From positions 1 through 23,891 of the forward strand of contig JAEYDL010000023.1 in the NCBI GenBank assembly GCA_023403845.1: a stretch of DNA of 23,891 nucleotides, written 5' to 3'. Position numbers and translations under genes: made by a program. The notes beneath the pieces are model-generated. The model was not told where the DNA came from and searched no databases. It saw nothing but the letters and a program-made list of their open reading frames with translations. The DNA is from Pseudomonadota bacterium (lineage in GTDB: Bacteria > Desulfobacterota > Desulfovibrionia > Desulfovibrionales > Desulfovibrionaceae). This document shows, in pieces, positions 1 to 8,688 of the stretch. How positions within the stretch are numbered: the stretch's first letter is position 1; each line of letters starts with the position of its first letter.

Positions 1-387
1 TCAACATAGCCTGATAGAGCATAAAAACCCATTTATGGGTAGCCAGGAACAATGGCAGAAGTCAGGACATGCCTGCTTAAGCGGGCAGACAAGTACCGGG
101 CCCTTATAGGGCCAAATCAAACCGCCCTTTGAAGGGGAGGTCATGATTTGGGGAAATACTCTGTCCCCATTTGGTCCCCACTTTTTCTGTGATGGAACGT
201 GTAGTTCAGTGAGGAGTTGCTCTCTTCTGTTCAAATAAGAATTCTCCGTTCCCAAAAGGAACGGGGAATTCGTTTACTGTATTTTCGAGAAAGGCTGGTT
301 AATGAGGCTTCTGGCGTTTTCCAATGTGTTTATCTTTGCTATTGCTGTTATTAACATTGATAATATATTAATATCATTAATTAAGAT
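1..387. other. Intergenic or decayed DNA, no gene supported
   Basis: No convincing gene was found here. An 84-codon open frame exists on the minus strand (1-255), but it has no recognisable domain and its start lies inside a strong hairpin (239-271). The stretch has short GC-rich inverted segments (for example GGGCCCTTATAGGGCC near 98-114) and a repeated TCCCCA word near 169-180, of the kind often seen at the edges of small transposable elements, but no transposase or paired terminal repeats are visible. From about 340 to 390 the DNA is very AT-rich. Confidence 0.5.
239..271. terminator. Strong hairpin, possible terminator
   Basis: GAATTCTCCGTTCC (239-252) and GGAACGGGGAATTC (258-271) form a 14-pair stem with one G-T wobble and a 5-base loop CAAAA. 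On the plus strand it is followed by GTTTACTGTATTTT, a loose T-rich tail, so it could end a transcript entering from the left. It could equally be the terminal inverted repeat or an end structure of a lost mobile element. The stem is clear; the function is an inference. Confidence 0.35.
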
Positions 388-579
388 TTATAACCAGGAA
401 GGGATCAACTTTTTCAAAAATTCCTTCAGCTTTTCCTTGCCGTGATAGAAGACGATGGGGGATGGTGACGGGAAGGCGACTTCCACGGGCTGATATCGTC
501 TCGAACTGACTTCATCCTCCAATATAAGTGCTAGGTACCTGAGCAGCTGGAGAGCGCATGTAGAGGCCGTATCAAAATG
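388..579 (-). pseudogene. Fragment of an Rpn/YhgA-type (transposase_31) nuclease
   Basis: The minus strand is open for 63 codons ending at a TAA at 388-390, bounded upstream by an in-frame TGA (580-582), with no start codon near its beginning. The translation has the motif ALQLLRYLALILEDE followed by PSPIVFYHGKEKLKEFLKKL. This matches the LLRY...PIVxYHG pattern of the Rpn family of recombination-promoting nucleases / putative transposases (PD-(D/E)XK fold, about 300 aa). Most of the protein, including the N-terminal catalytic region, is missing, so this is a relic. It marks decayed mobile or accessory DNA next to the uptake island. Family assignment rests on motif memory only. Confidence 0.45.
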
Positions 580-674
580 TCATATTGTTACGATAAGCCT
601 TGGAAAAATTCTTTTAGGTTATCAGAAATAATTTTGGAGAAACTGATATTGTATTCAATTACATACTTAGCTCA

Positions 675-1679
675 TTATTTTTTGAAAGAAAAATTTTCTT
701 TCAACCAAATTTTATTATTTATATCTTCATAGATTTTTTCTTCTGCAGGTATGGAGGCAAAAGGATAAAAATATGATGCAATTTTTATAAGGCCTATAAT
801 ATATTGAGGCCCACTTGCGACATCAGAATCTATAATATAAATACGGTTGTTTCTTACGGCATCAAGGAGATTCCAAGTGTTTCGATGTGATACAGTGAGT
901 AAACAGCGGTTAGTAGCTTGCATGTCTTTTTGGATATCTTGTTTTTCTAACAGGATACATTTTATAAAAAATTGCGGATTCCTTTCAATGATCCATTCAG
1001 AATCTACCTGCATGGCCCGTACACCGATATCCGCAGCGAGGTTATTTCCTCCCGCCATTTGCGTCAGGTCATAAAGGCCTGAACCCGGTCCTGCTATTTT
1101 GAACGACGTAAAATGTTCCGCCAGTACAGTTGGTCGAGGATAATCTGCGATACTTTTTTGGATTCGATCAGTCCAGTATGCAAGCCAGTTCAAGTAGGCT
1201 TCTGTGCGCGATTGGGCCTCGGCCCCCAACAGGGAAGCAAGGGCACGCATTTCTTCAGGCAACCGTTTGGGTTCCGTAAGATCGAGTCGCAGTACAGTGA
1301 TGCCGAAAGGTCCCAACTGTCGTTCCAGTTCCGGGCCAGGATTGGTCTTCCAGGCAAGGACCAAATCAGGGCGGAGTTCCGCAATTGCCTCAAGATTCGG
1401 CATAAAACCGCGTCCCACACTGGGAATCCCTTTAATTTCAGGGAGCTGTTTGCTTCGGGTTTCAATATGTTCCGTGATGCCGACGAGTGTGTCCAATCTT
1501 CCCATTATTCGGAGACATTCAACACCGGAGGCCGAGAGAGATACGATTTTCCGAATAGGGACAGAAAGCACTCTGTTTCCGCCAAAAGAGTCGGTAACTA
1601 TTTTTTCCGATGCATGCGCATAAAACGGGAAGCAGAGCATCAAGATGATGCTGGCCAGCTGTTTTGATATGGAATTCAC
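675..1679 (-). CDS. Periplasmic metal-complex-binding protein of ABC importer (BtuF/FecB-type)
   Basis: 334 aa. A signal peptide is visible (hydrophobic LASIILMLCFPFYAHA, likely cleaved after AHA-SE). The rest is the TroA/BtuF/FecB helical-backbone fold (COG0614): KIVSLSASGVECLRIMG, the VGRGFMPNLEAIAELRPDLVLA segment and the GPGSGLYDLTQMAGGNNLA segment are typical. It should capture a metal complex (iron or nickel chelate, heme or corrinoid) in the periplasm and deliver it to the FecCD-type permease at 11576-12577. The start is GTG at 1679; it overlaps the ChlD-type stop as GTGA and has an AAGGA ribosome site 7 bases before it, so translation is probably coupled. Oddly, it is the last gene of the operon, separated from its permease and ATPase by the receptor and chelatase genes. 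The ligand cannot be read from the sequence. An imperfect A/T palindrome overlaps the 3' end (682-704) but lacks a T tail. Confidence 0.88.
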   Translation of the reverse strand: MNSISKQLASIILMLCFPFYAHASEKIVTDSFGGNRVLSVPIRKIVSLSASGVECLRIMGRLDTLVGITEHIETRSKQLPEIKGIPSVGRGFMPNLEAIAELRPDLVLAWKTNPGPELERQLGPFGITVLRLDLTEPKRLPEEMRALASLLGAEAQSRTEAYLNWLAYWTDRIQKSIADYPRPTVLAEHFTSFKIAGPGSGLYDLTQMAGGNNLAADIGVRAMQVDSEWIIERNPQFFIKCILLEKQDIQKDMQATNRCLLTVSHRNTWNLLDAVRNNRIYIIDSDVASGPQYIIGLIKIASYFYPFASIPAEEKIYEDINNKIWLKENFSFKK

Positions 1680-3691
1680 AGTATATCCTTGAGGGTACGG
1701 ACAAGAGTGTCGGCCTTGAGTTCTTCAAGGTGCATATAATCGGCCTCTAGTGCTTCCGCCAGACTTCTTGCCATGGCAAACTGTACCAGGCCTTGTCGTT
1801 CCACATCTATGACCAAGGAATGAATCCGGCCATCTCTGGCGATACATCTGGCTGCTTCTAGAGCGGCTGCCATGGGTTTCACGCCTCCAGGCGCAGCGTT
1901 TGCTTTCCCATCTGAGATGACAAGAAGAATGGGGCGAGTATCAGGATTTTTTCGAAGCTGGTTATCAATAATTTGATAGCTTTTTTCGAGTCCTGAGGCG
2001 AGGGGGGTACGACCACCTGTAGGAAGTTCTTCAAGCTTTTTGAATGCCTGTTCTACGCTTCCCGTGGGGTGCAAAAGAATTTCAGATTGTTGGCCACGAA
2101 ATGCAAGAAAGGCTACCTTATCTCGTTTTTGATATGCGTCCATGAGGAGAGAAAGTACTGCTCCCTTGGCTTCTTCCATACGCCTGGCCGCTCCCATTGA
2201 ACCTGACGCATCTACGGCAAAGACGATGAGGTTTCCCATCTTTTTTTCACGACGTCGAGTTCGAATGTCATCGCGGTTAATAACAGGAGGAGTCCAGCCA
2301 TCTGGTGGTATACGGTAGTGAGAGGCTGTGGCACGAAGGGTTGCATCCCAAGCGATATCAGCATGTTTTATCTCATGATCAGACAGAGGGAGGCTTCCTG
2401 TGGCTCGACCGACCTTTTGCAGCGTGGCGGTGCGGGAGCGTCTGCCCGATCCTTTGCGGCGTATCCGGTCTTTTTTCAGGCGAATCGGTTTGATCGCAAA
2501 GGGAGTACCTACGGCAAAGAGCTGTTCTGTATTCCCAGGCCCGGCAGTTCCAGAAGGCTTTTCTTCAGGAGGCGACTGGGGACTGTGATCAGACTGGGAT
2601 ATATCGTGAGACTGGGAATGCCTGTCTGGCGTTTCCCTTTCATCCTTGTTTTTTTCTTTTTCAGCGTCTTGGCAAGAGGGAGAGCTTTCCTGTTCTTCGT
2701 ACTCTTGCGGAGGTGTGGCCATTCTGCGTCGATGTGCGAGTGCCAGCTCCGCAGCTTCCCAAACATCTTCCTCCCGTACATCTTGTCTTCCTGATAATGC
2801 CGCAAAAGCACGGGCAGTTTTTTCCAGGGCAAGTTCTCCGCGGTGCCCGGCGCAATGTGCTTCTGCCGCCAGTTCCGCTATTCGTTTCATTAAGGTACGT
2901 GAAATACGAACTTGGCTGACCAGCCGTTGTGCCTCACGAATACGGTTGCCGAGAGCCTGCTCCTGTTCCGTGTACTGAAGTCGGAACAAGTGGGGATCTG
3001 CATCAAAATCCTCCCGGAGCCGCAGAATTTTCAGACGCTCTTCCACATCGTGTGGAGCGGCTATCGAAACGGCGAGTCCAAACCGATCCAGAAGCTGGGG
3101 ACGAAGCTCTCCTTCTTCCGGGTTCATCGTCCCGACAAGAATGAAGCGGGAGGGGTGTTCGGCAGATATCCCTTCGCGCTGAACTCGATTAAGACCTTCG
3201 GAACAGGCTTCGAGAATGCTATCCGTCACATGATCTGGAAGCAGGTTGATCTCGTCGACATAGAGGATGCCGCGATGTGCCTCCGCCAGCAATCCGGGAA
3301 GGAAGGAACGTTTTCCTTCCTTGAAGGCGGCTTCCATATCAAGACTCCCGACCAGCCGATCTTCGCTGACAGACAGGGGGACATCAACCAGCCTGGGAAT
3401 AAAGGATACTGACGGCAACGCTCCAAACCGTTTTTTTTCCGCACATGCTGAGCAAAGAAGTCTTTCTGGGGCGAGAGGATCACAGTGCCATTGGCAGCCT
3501 GCAACGGTACGGACTGGCGGCAGAAGTGCCGCCAGCCCACGCACTGCTGTAGATTTGGCGGTCCCTTTTTCGCCTCGAAGCAATACGCCTCCGATATCCG
3601 GGGAGACAGCATTGGCAAGCAGAGCACGTTTTGCCTTTTCCTGCCCTACGAGAGCGGTAAAGGGAAACACTCTCCACTTTGCGGACATCAT
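1676..3691 (-). CDS. ChlD/BchD-type chelatase subunit: AAA+ ATPase fused to VWA domain
   Basis: 671 aa. Residues about 10-340 form an AAA+ module of the Mg-chelatase group: Walker A GEKGTAKST (about 41-48), Walker B GILYVDEINLL, and VGTMNPEEGELRPQLLDRFGL. A linker follows (about 345-430) rich in Glu, Lys, Ser, Pro and Gln. The C-terminal third is a VWA domain with the metal-ion site DASGSMG (about 493-499) and TGGRTPLASGL. In the family, the D subunit bridges the I-subunit ring to the large CobN/ChlH subunit. Both Walker motifs look intact, unlike many phototroph ChlD proteins in which the ATPase half has decayed. Four cysteines (66, 70, 80, 83; GCQWHCDP...CSAC) may bind a metal such as zinc. 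The start ATG (3691) overlaps the previous stop as ATGA; a second ATG follows directly (3688). Confidence 0.9.
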   Translation of the reverse strand: MMSAKWRVFPFTALVGQEKAKRALLANAVSPDIGGVLLRGEKGTAKSTAVRGLAALLPPVRTVAGCQWHCDPLAPERLLCSACAEKKRFGALPSVSFIPRLVDVPLSVSEDRLVGSLDMEAAFKEGKRSFLPGLLAEAHRGILYVDEINLLPDHVTDSILEACSEGLNRVQREGISAEHPSRFILVGTMNPEEGELRPQLLDRFGLAVSIAAPHDVEERLKILRLREDFDADPHLFRLQYTEQEQALGNRIREAQRLVSQVRISRTLMKRIAELAAEAHCAGHRGELALEKTARAFAALSGRQDVREEDVWEAAELALAHRRRMATPPQEYEEQESSPSCQDAEKEKNKDERETPDRHSQSHDISQSDHSPQSPPEEKPSGTAGPGNTEQLFAVGTPFAIKPIRLKKDRIRRKGSGRRSRTATLQKVGRATGSLPLSDHEIKHADIAWDATLRATASHYRIPPDGWTPPVINRDDIRTRRREKKMGNLIVFAVDASGSMGAARRMEEAKGAVLSLLMDAYQKRDKVAFLAFRGQQSEILLHPTGSVEQAFKKLEELPTGGRTPLASGLEKSYQIIDNQLRKNPDTRPILLVISDGKANAAPGGVKPMAAALEAARCIARDGRIHSLVIDVERQGLVQFAMARSLAEALEADYMHLEELKADTLVRTLKDIL

Positions 3692-4689
3692 TGCACCGCC
3701 TTTGCAGAGCCGACATTTTGAAATGGGGTTCTTCTCATTCTGTGGGGGAGGACCAGCCGGGCCGCCTGCATGACATCCTCCCTATGCGCCTCGCTGTCCC
3801 CGCGTAGCGCGGCCATGGCCTTAACGGTTTTCAGCATGACGATATCCGCCCTGTGACCATCCACTTCCGTTTCAATGGCAAGTTCTACAATTGTCCGCAT
3901 GACATTTTCCGAAACGGCGACATTCCGAAGCTGCTGCCTTGCAACAACGATCTGTTGCGCCAACTTCATTTCCCGTTCCTTCCATGCGGCACAGAATCCC
4001 GTCGGATCTTCCTCAAACGCAGCCCGGCGAGTCATGACCTGGAGCCGCCGTTCCGGTTCGGTCATTCCTCTGACTTCGACGCACAGGCCGAACCGGTCAA
4101 GGAGCTGGGGACGAAGTTCGCCTTCTTCGGGATTCATTGTACCGACAAGTACGAACCGGGACGGGTGGGACCATGAAATCCCTTCACGTTCGACCGTATT
4201 CACGCCCATGGCGGCGGCATCAAGGAGCACATCCACAAGATGGTCGTCCAGCAGATTGATTTCATCCACATAGAGTATTCCCCTGTTGGCATCTGCAAGA
4301 ATTCCTGGTTCAAAGCGGCGTCTGCCCTCACGGAGGGCCGTTTCCATGTCCAGTGACCCAACGACACGGTCCTCTGTGGAACCAACCGGCAGATCAACTA
4401 CTCTTACTTGGCGGGAAACTGATTCCAGAGGCTTAAGCTGGTCCTGACACCAAGGGCACAGAGCATCAGTGTGTGGATCACAACCGCATGGGCACCCCTT
4501 TACGACTTCTATTTCAGGGAGAATTCCTTTCAAAGCACGCACGGCAGTTGACTTGGCGGTTCCCTTTTCTCCACGGATAAGCACTCCGCCGATACCGGGA
4601 TAAACCAGATTCAGCAATAAGGCCTGTTTCAGCTCCTCTTGTCCGACAATGGCGGAAAAGGGATAATGCTGACGATCAAGAATAGCCAT
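3688..4689 (-). CDS. ChlI/BchI-type AAA+ ATPase subunit of tetrapyrrole metal chelatase
   Basis: 333 aa, the usual length for ChlI/BchI. It has Walker A GEKGTAKST (about 41-48), Walker B RGILYVDEINLL (about 136-147), the STEDRVVGSLDMETAL segment typical of the chelatase I subunits, and LVGTMNPEEGELRPQLLDRFG. ChlI proteins form an AAA+ ring that, with the D subunit, drives metal insertion by the large subunit using ATP. A cysteine cluster GCPCGCDP...CPWC (C66, C68, C70, C78, C81) is seen at the same place as in the neighbouring ChlD-type protein; I infer a structural metal site. A good AAGGAG ribosome site lies 7 bases before the ATG. The gene follows cobN by 11 bases and overlaps the ChlD-type gene by 4, so the three chelatase subunits are made together. 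Confidence 0.92.
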   Translation of the reverse strand: MAILDRQHYPFSAIVGQEELKQALLLNLVYPGIGGVLIRGEKGTAKSTAVRALKGILPEIEVVKGCPCGCDPHTDALCPWCQDQLKPLESVSRQVRVVDLPVGSTEDRVVGSLDMETALREGRRRFEPGILADANRGILYVDEINLLDDHLVDVLLDAAAMGVNTVEREGISWSHPSRFVLVGTMNPEEGELRPQLLDRFGLCVEVRGMTEPERRLQVMTRRAAFEEDPTGFCAAWKEREMKLAQQIVVARQQLRNVAVSENVMRTIVELAIETEVDGHRADIVMLKTVKAMAALRGDSEAHREDVMQAARLVLPHRMRRTPFQNVGSAKAVQ

Positions 4690-4700
4690 CAGTTCTCCTT

Positions 4701-7700
4701 TTATTTATCATGCCCACGCATGGCTTCCAGCGCCTTTTTCCATTCCGAAACGTCGTTGGGCGTGACGATATCAATGGCCCCGCCCTGAAATTCCCCACCG
4801 AAAGATTCCGTATGCTCTTCGAGGATTCCTTCTATATCCATATAGGCTTCACGCAATTCCGAAAGGACATCAGGGTCGGCCTGCCATAGATTACGGGCTT
4901 CCGCTTCAAGCAAGCGACGAGCAATTTCTTCCAGTGCCCAGGGATTGTTCTTGTCAAAAAAAGCACGGTTTTCAGGATCTAACACAAAAGTTCTGGCAAT
5001 ATCATCGAAAATCCAGTCATCAACGGCCTGAGTGGTGGCTTCCCAACCGTATACGCGCCCTGCACGTTTGGAAATATCTCCTGCCCCCTTGTAGCCATGT
5101 CGTTTCATGCCTTCTATCCATTTGGGGTTGAGCAGGCGCGCACGGACGACACGCCGTACCTCATCAGCAAGGTCACGGACCTGCACCTGCTCTGGTTCGC
5201 GCGTATCACCATAATAAGTCTTAACTTGTTCTCCCCGGAAATGAGACGCTGCGGCCGTCATTCCCCCATGTGTTCCGTAGTACCCGCAACAATTAAACAG
5301 ATCGTGTTCGTCGCTGACTACCTTGTTATAAGTTACGTCTACGGTAGAAAGACTGGCTTCCAGAGCTTTCGGACGCTTTACTCCGAACGCATCTTTTCCG
5401 TAGGCATAGCCATTCCAATGAATGAATATGTCCGCAAGATCTGCTTCCGTCTGCCACGCGGAAGCATAAACGGCCAGATTGACTCCGGCCTGATAGGTCC
5501 CGGGTTCGGAAGAAAAAATTCTGAAGGTTGCTGAACGCCATGCATCTGGAGCTTCGGGTTCAATTTCGGCCAGTCGGGCAAGCGTATGCTTGCGCACAAA
5601 GTTGTCTTCAGGGGCTTCATCCAGAGCGGCGACAGCCTGAATCGCCTCATCCAGCATATTCATGGCCATCGGGAAACTGTCCCTCAACAAACCAGACACA
5701 CGCACGGTCACGTCAATGCGTGGACGTTGCAATTCTTCCAGAGGAATGATGTCGAATCCTTCAACCATACCGTTGCCGAGCCAGCGGGGAACAACGCCCA
5801 ACAGATAGAAAAGCTGCCCCATCCCTTCGCCGTCAGCCCACATCATGTCATTGCACATCCAGAACATGGCTATATTTTCGGGATAGCGTCCTTCTTCTTC
5901 CATATGCCTGGCGATAACTGCACGGGCGAGATTTTGTCCCACCCGCCATGCGGCTCGTGTGGGCAAGCGCCTGGGGTCAAGAGTGTAGAAGTTACGCCCC
6001 GTGGGGAGAATATCTTCTCTGCCACGAGTTATGATACCAGAAGGACCGGGCAAGACATAATGTCCGGAAATGGCTTCGAGCAAAGCTCCCATTTCATCCG
6101 TAGCTTCTATGCGCGTAATGATATTGAGAATCCTGTGTCCGATGGAGACAAGTCCCTGCAATGCGTCCGGTACGACGCAACTGTCTCCCAAGAGAGAACA
6201 AGCCTGTTCTGGAAGCTCTTCGGGCCGTGTTCCTTCAACAAGCATTTCACATATGGCAACAAGCTGTTTTTCTACTTTTTCCAAAAGACTTGCATGACTC
6301 TGACGAGAATACGCATCAACGCCTTCTGGTTCGGCAAGTATCCTGTCAAGTTTAAGCCCCTGAGCAGCACACAGTCTCTTGCGGAGAGAGTCGGTTTGTC
6401 CTGCATCATAGCGGACAATTGACGCTATGAACTGTGCGCGGCGTCCATCCTGCGGTGTTTCTCCAAAAATATGCATGCCGTCTTCCATATATGTATTGCG
6501 GAGAAGACCGAGGGCCGTATGTACACGGGAAGCCAGCACAGCAAAATCAGGAGCCGTATCGGGCGATACCTGTGATTCCAGTTTAGCCGCGACGATACCT
6601 TCCCTGATCAGGTGTTCCAACTGATGTGCCCGGGCAGGGTTTCCGTTCCGGGCCTGTTCCCATTCTCCCAGCAAGCGATCAAGTTCCTCCAGCGTATCAT
6701 AGAGACCTCCTTGCACCATGACGGTTTGCATGTGATCAACTAACTCTGCATAACCTCGCCGTTTGGCGATGACCCCTTCCGGCGGGTTGTCCGAATTATA
6801 GATGTAGACGTGCGGGATCTCGTGTAGAGCAAGATCTGGCAGACAGGACTCGGAAAGGCCTACACTTTTCCCTGGAAGGAATTCAAGATTGCCGTGGGTA
6901 CCCACATGGATGAGCACATCTGCGCCGAAACCGTCCTGAAGCCAGCGATAGGTCGCAAGATATTGGTGCGGGGGCGGTACCGAGGGATCATGCAGAATTT
7001 TGCAGACCTGTCCGTCACAGCGGGAACCTGCGCAACCTCGCTTTGGCTGAATGCAGACAACAGCATTTCCCCATTGGATGCCGGTGACGAGAATATTTCC
7101 ATCCAGCACCATTGCAGCGGGAACCCCATTTACTGATTCTCCGGGAGGATTACCCCATACCTTCGTAATCTGTTTACGTATAGCTTCAGGATAGGAGTCA
7201 AACCATGTTTGATATGTACTGAGATCTATGTGGGCAAGCACACCGCCTTTTCCCTCTATTTCCTGTACCGTCGTCCAGCGGAATTCGGAAATAGCCTTGC
7301 GTTCCAGCATGGTGTTGATAAGAGCCGTGCCGGAATCAGGAACCTCTACTGAATATCCGGCCTGTTTCATGATCTTAAGAATGCGACTTACCGACTCAAG
7401 AGAATCCAGTTTTGCCGCCCCGCCTATTGAGGCTTCCACGGAGGCGCATGGATCACTGTTCAAAAGAAATACCACTCGACGTTCGGCTGCAGGCTTGTTT
7501 CTGAGACGAAGCCAGCGGGCAATACGGGAGGCGAAACGTTCCACCCGTTCGGCATGGGGTGTTCGGCGTTCGATTTCCATTCCATCCACGCCAGTCTGAA
7601 AAAGGGTACCACCTCCGAGAAAAAAGGGTTCGATGGTTCCTTCGAATTCAGGCATGGCCACGGCCCATGACACTTCGCTGCTTAAGCCTTGCGGATCGGC

Positions 7701-8603
7701 TTCCCATTCTTCAAGGGTACGGGAAGAAGCGAAAACAGGCTGGAATACCGGCACGCCAAGTGCGCGAAAGGCATGCACGCTTTCCCATGCCGGAGAGTCA
7801 TCTCCGACAAAGGTCGTCATCTTTTCATGATTATTTGTAAAGTATGGCAAAAATTTGACAAGGACACCTATGCGGCTTTTTGAACCGTCAAGAAAAGCCT
7901 CCTGTGTCCAGAGAGCTGCTCCTTTGTTGCCTGTCGACTTGTCCCGTAATGTATTGGTAAAGGCGGGAATTACTGCGAGTCCTTTGGATTCGAGGGCTCG
8001 CACAAGAGCCGTTTCCACATCGGGCATGGCATTGACCCAGTAATGTCGACCGAAAAGCAACCCTACTGTCCGCTCAGGTTTTAACTCAATGCCATGCCTG
8101 CGTGCATGTCCCGTATACCACATTTGGTAGGCTTCAGGCGTATCAAAGGAGCGAACAGAGGCGTCAGGATGCCAAAGTCCTTCCCACGGAGCAGGAAGAG
8201 GTTCCGGGATGTCAGAAGGGATATCCGGCAGGGCATGCAGGAACCGGAACAGATTGCAAATATTTTCTGTACCTCCGTAAGTCAGATAGCGATAAGCCGT
8301 CTGCGCCGTTTCAGCAGATACGGAAGATAAGGCCCATGCCGCAGGATCGTAACTGACGCAGACGACGGGGATTGTTTTTCCCATATGTCGAATGTCGTCG
8401 TCCAGTTGATCCCATAAAGAGTCTGTTGTCCGAAATATGAAGAGGGATGAAGCCGAATGCATGATTTCACGACAGCGATCTGCATCTTCTGGAACTTCCA
8501 GCATACGGGAAGACAGAACACGTACCGGTGGCATTCCAGGGAGAGAGGCTGCTGCTGCAAGCGAACCTGCATGACTTGACCATACAATACATACAACGGA
8601 CAT
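4701..8603 (-). CDS. cobN: CobN/BchH/HmuS-superfamily tetrapyrrole chelatase large subunit
   Basis: 1300 aa from the chosen ATG, near the usual 1200-1400 of the family. Family landmarks: HVGTHGNLEFLPGKS (about 565-580), IYNSDNPPEGVIAKRRGYAE (about 605-625), and the C-terminal LLNPKWIEGMKRHGYKGAGD, GWEATTQAVDDWIFDDIA and NNPWALEEIARRLLEAEARNLW. Members bind a tetrapyrrole and insert metal (CobN: cobalt into hydrogenobyrinate diamide; ChlH: magnesium) or, for the CobN-like HmuS proteins of heme-uptake operons, have been proposed to remove it. The frame is open upstream to 8660, but the 8603 start is preferred because AGGAG sits 6 bases upstream and the extra 19 residues look unrelated. It lies between an outer-membrane receptor and the ChlI/ChlD ATPases. 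The specific metal and direction are unknown; 'cobaltochelatase' is only a family name here. Confidence 0.9.
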   Translation of the reverse strand: MSVVCIVWSSHAGSLAAAASLPGMPPVRVLSSRMLEVPEDADRCREIMHSASSLFIFRTTDSLWDQLDDDIRHMGKTIPVVCVSYDPAAWALSSVSAETAQTAYRYLTYGGTENICNLFRFLHALPDIPSDIPEPLPAPWEGLWHPDASVRSFDTPEAYQMWYTGHARRHGIELKPERTVGLLFGRHYWVNAMPDVETALVRALESKGLAVIPAFTNTLRDKSTGNKGAALWTQEAFLDGSKSRIGVLVKFLPYFTNNHEKMTTFVGDDSPAWESVHAFRALGVPVFQPVFASSRTLEEWEADPQGLSSEVSWAVAMPEFEGTIEPFFLGGGTLFQTGVDGMEIERRTPHAERVERFASRIARWLRLRNKPAAERRVVFLLNSDPCASVEASIGGAAKLDSLESVSRILKIMKQAGYSVEVPDSGTALINTMLERKAISEFRWTTVQEIEGKGGVLAHIDLSTYQTWFDSYPEAIRKQITKVWGNPPGESVNGVPAAMVLDGNILVTGIQWGNAVVCIQPKRGCAGSRCDGQVCKILHDPSVPPPHQYLATYRWLQDGFGADVLIHVGTHGNLEFLPGKSVGLSESCLPDLALHEIPHVYIYNSDNPPEGVIAKRRGYAELVDHMQTVMVQGGLYDTLEELDRLLGEWEQARNGNPARAHQLEHLIREGIVAAKLESQVSPDTAPDFAVLASRVHTALGLLRNTYMEDGMHIFGETPQDGRRAQFIASIVRYDAGQTDSLRKRLCAAQGLKLDRILAEPEGVDAYSRQSHASLLEKVEKQLVAICEMLVEGTRPEELPEQACSLLGDSCVVPDALQGLVSIGHRILNIITRIEATDEMGALLEAISGHYVLPGPSGIITRGREDILPTGRNFYTLDPRRLPTRAAWRVGQNLARAVIARHMEEEGRYPENIAMFWMCNDMMWADGEGMGQLFYLLGVVPRWLGNGMVEGFDIIPLEELQRPRIDVTVRVSGLLRDSFPMAMNMLDEAIQAVAALDEAPEDNFVRKHTLARLAEIEPEAPDAWRSATFRIFSSEPGTYQAGVNLAVYASAWQTEADLADIFIHWNGYAYGKDAFGVKRPKALEASLSTVDVTYNKVVSDEHDLFNCCGYYGTHGGMTAAASHFRGEQVKTYYGDTREPEQVQVRDLADEVRRVVRARLLNPKWIEGMKRHGYKGAGDISKRAGRVYGWEATTQAVDDWIFDDIARTFVLDPENRAFFDKNNPWALEEIARRLLEAEARNLWQADPDVLSELREAYMDIEGILEEHTESFGGEFQGGAIDIVTPNDVSEWKKALEAMRGHDK

Positions 8604-8609
8604 AGACAA

Positions 8610-8614
8610 CTCCT
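8610..8614 (-). promoter_or_regulatory. Ribosome binding site fixing the cobN start
   Basis: On the minus strand AGGAG is followed by 6 bases and then ATG (8603). No comparable site precedes the upstream in-frame ATG at 8660, so this site decides the start. Confidence 0.7.
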
Positions 8615-8660
8615 GAAAAAGGGGAAGGGGGCGGCAAGGTCCGCACCCCTCCCTTGTCAT

Positions 8661-8682
8661 GTAATGGAATTTCTTCCATTAC
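8661..8682 (-). promoter_or_regulatory. Perfect 9-bp stem-loop between receptor and cobN
   Basis: GTAATGGAA (8661-8669) pairs perfectly with TTCCATTAC (8674-8682) around a 4-base loop. It starts 6 bases after the receptor stop codon and ends about 58 bases before the cobN start. It has no T-run on either strand, so it is not a standard intrinsic terminator. It may be an mRNA processing or stability element that sets different levels for the transport and chelatase halves of the operon, or an operator. The stem is seen; the role is an inference. Confidence 0.4.
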
Positions 8683-8688
8683 AATTTG

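Noticed and set aside
1..255. 84-codon open frame on the minus strand
   Set aside because: No recognisable family, start lies inside a 14-pair hairpin, and composition looks intergenic.
682..704. Near-perfect A/T palindrome at the end of the binding-protein gene, considered as terminator
   Set aside because: In the direction of transcription it is followed by A residues, not T, and the stem is A/T only; part is also coding.
1113..1667. 184-codon plus-strand frame opposite the binding-protein gene
   Set aside because: Antisense shadow of a recognised gene with signal peptide and family motifs.
5586..6422. 278-codon plus-strand frame inside cobN
   Set aside because: Antisense to a well-conserved CobN region, no family likeness.
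8604..8660. Longer cobN start at 8660
   Set aside because: Adds 19 residues with no family likeness; the ATG at 8603 has the clear AGGAG site.
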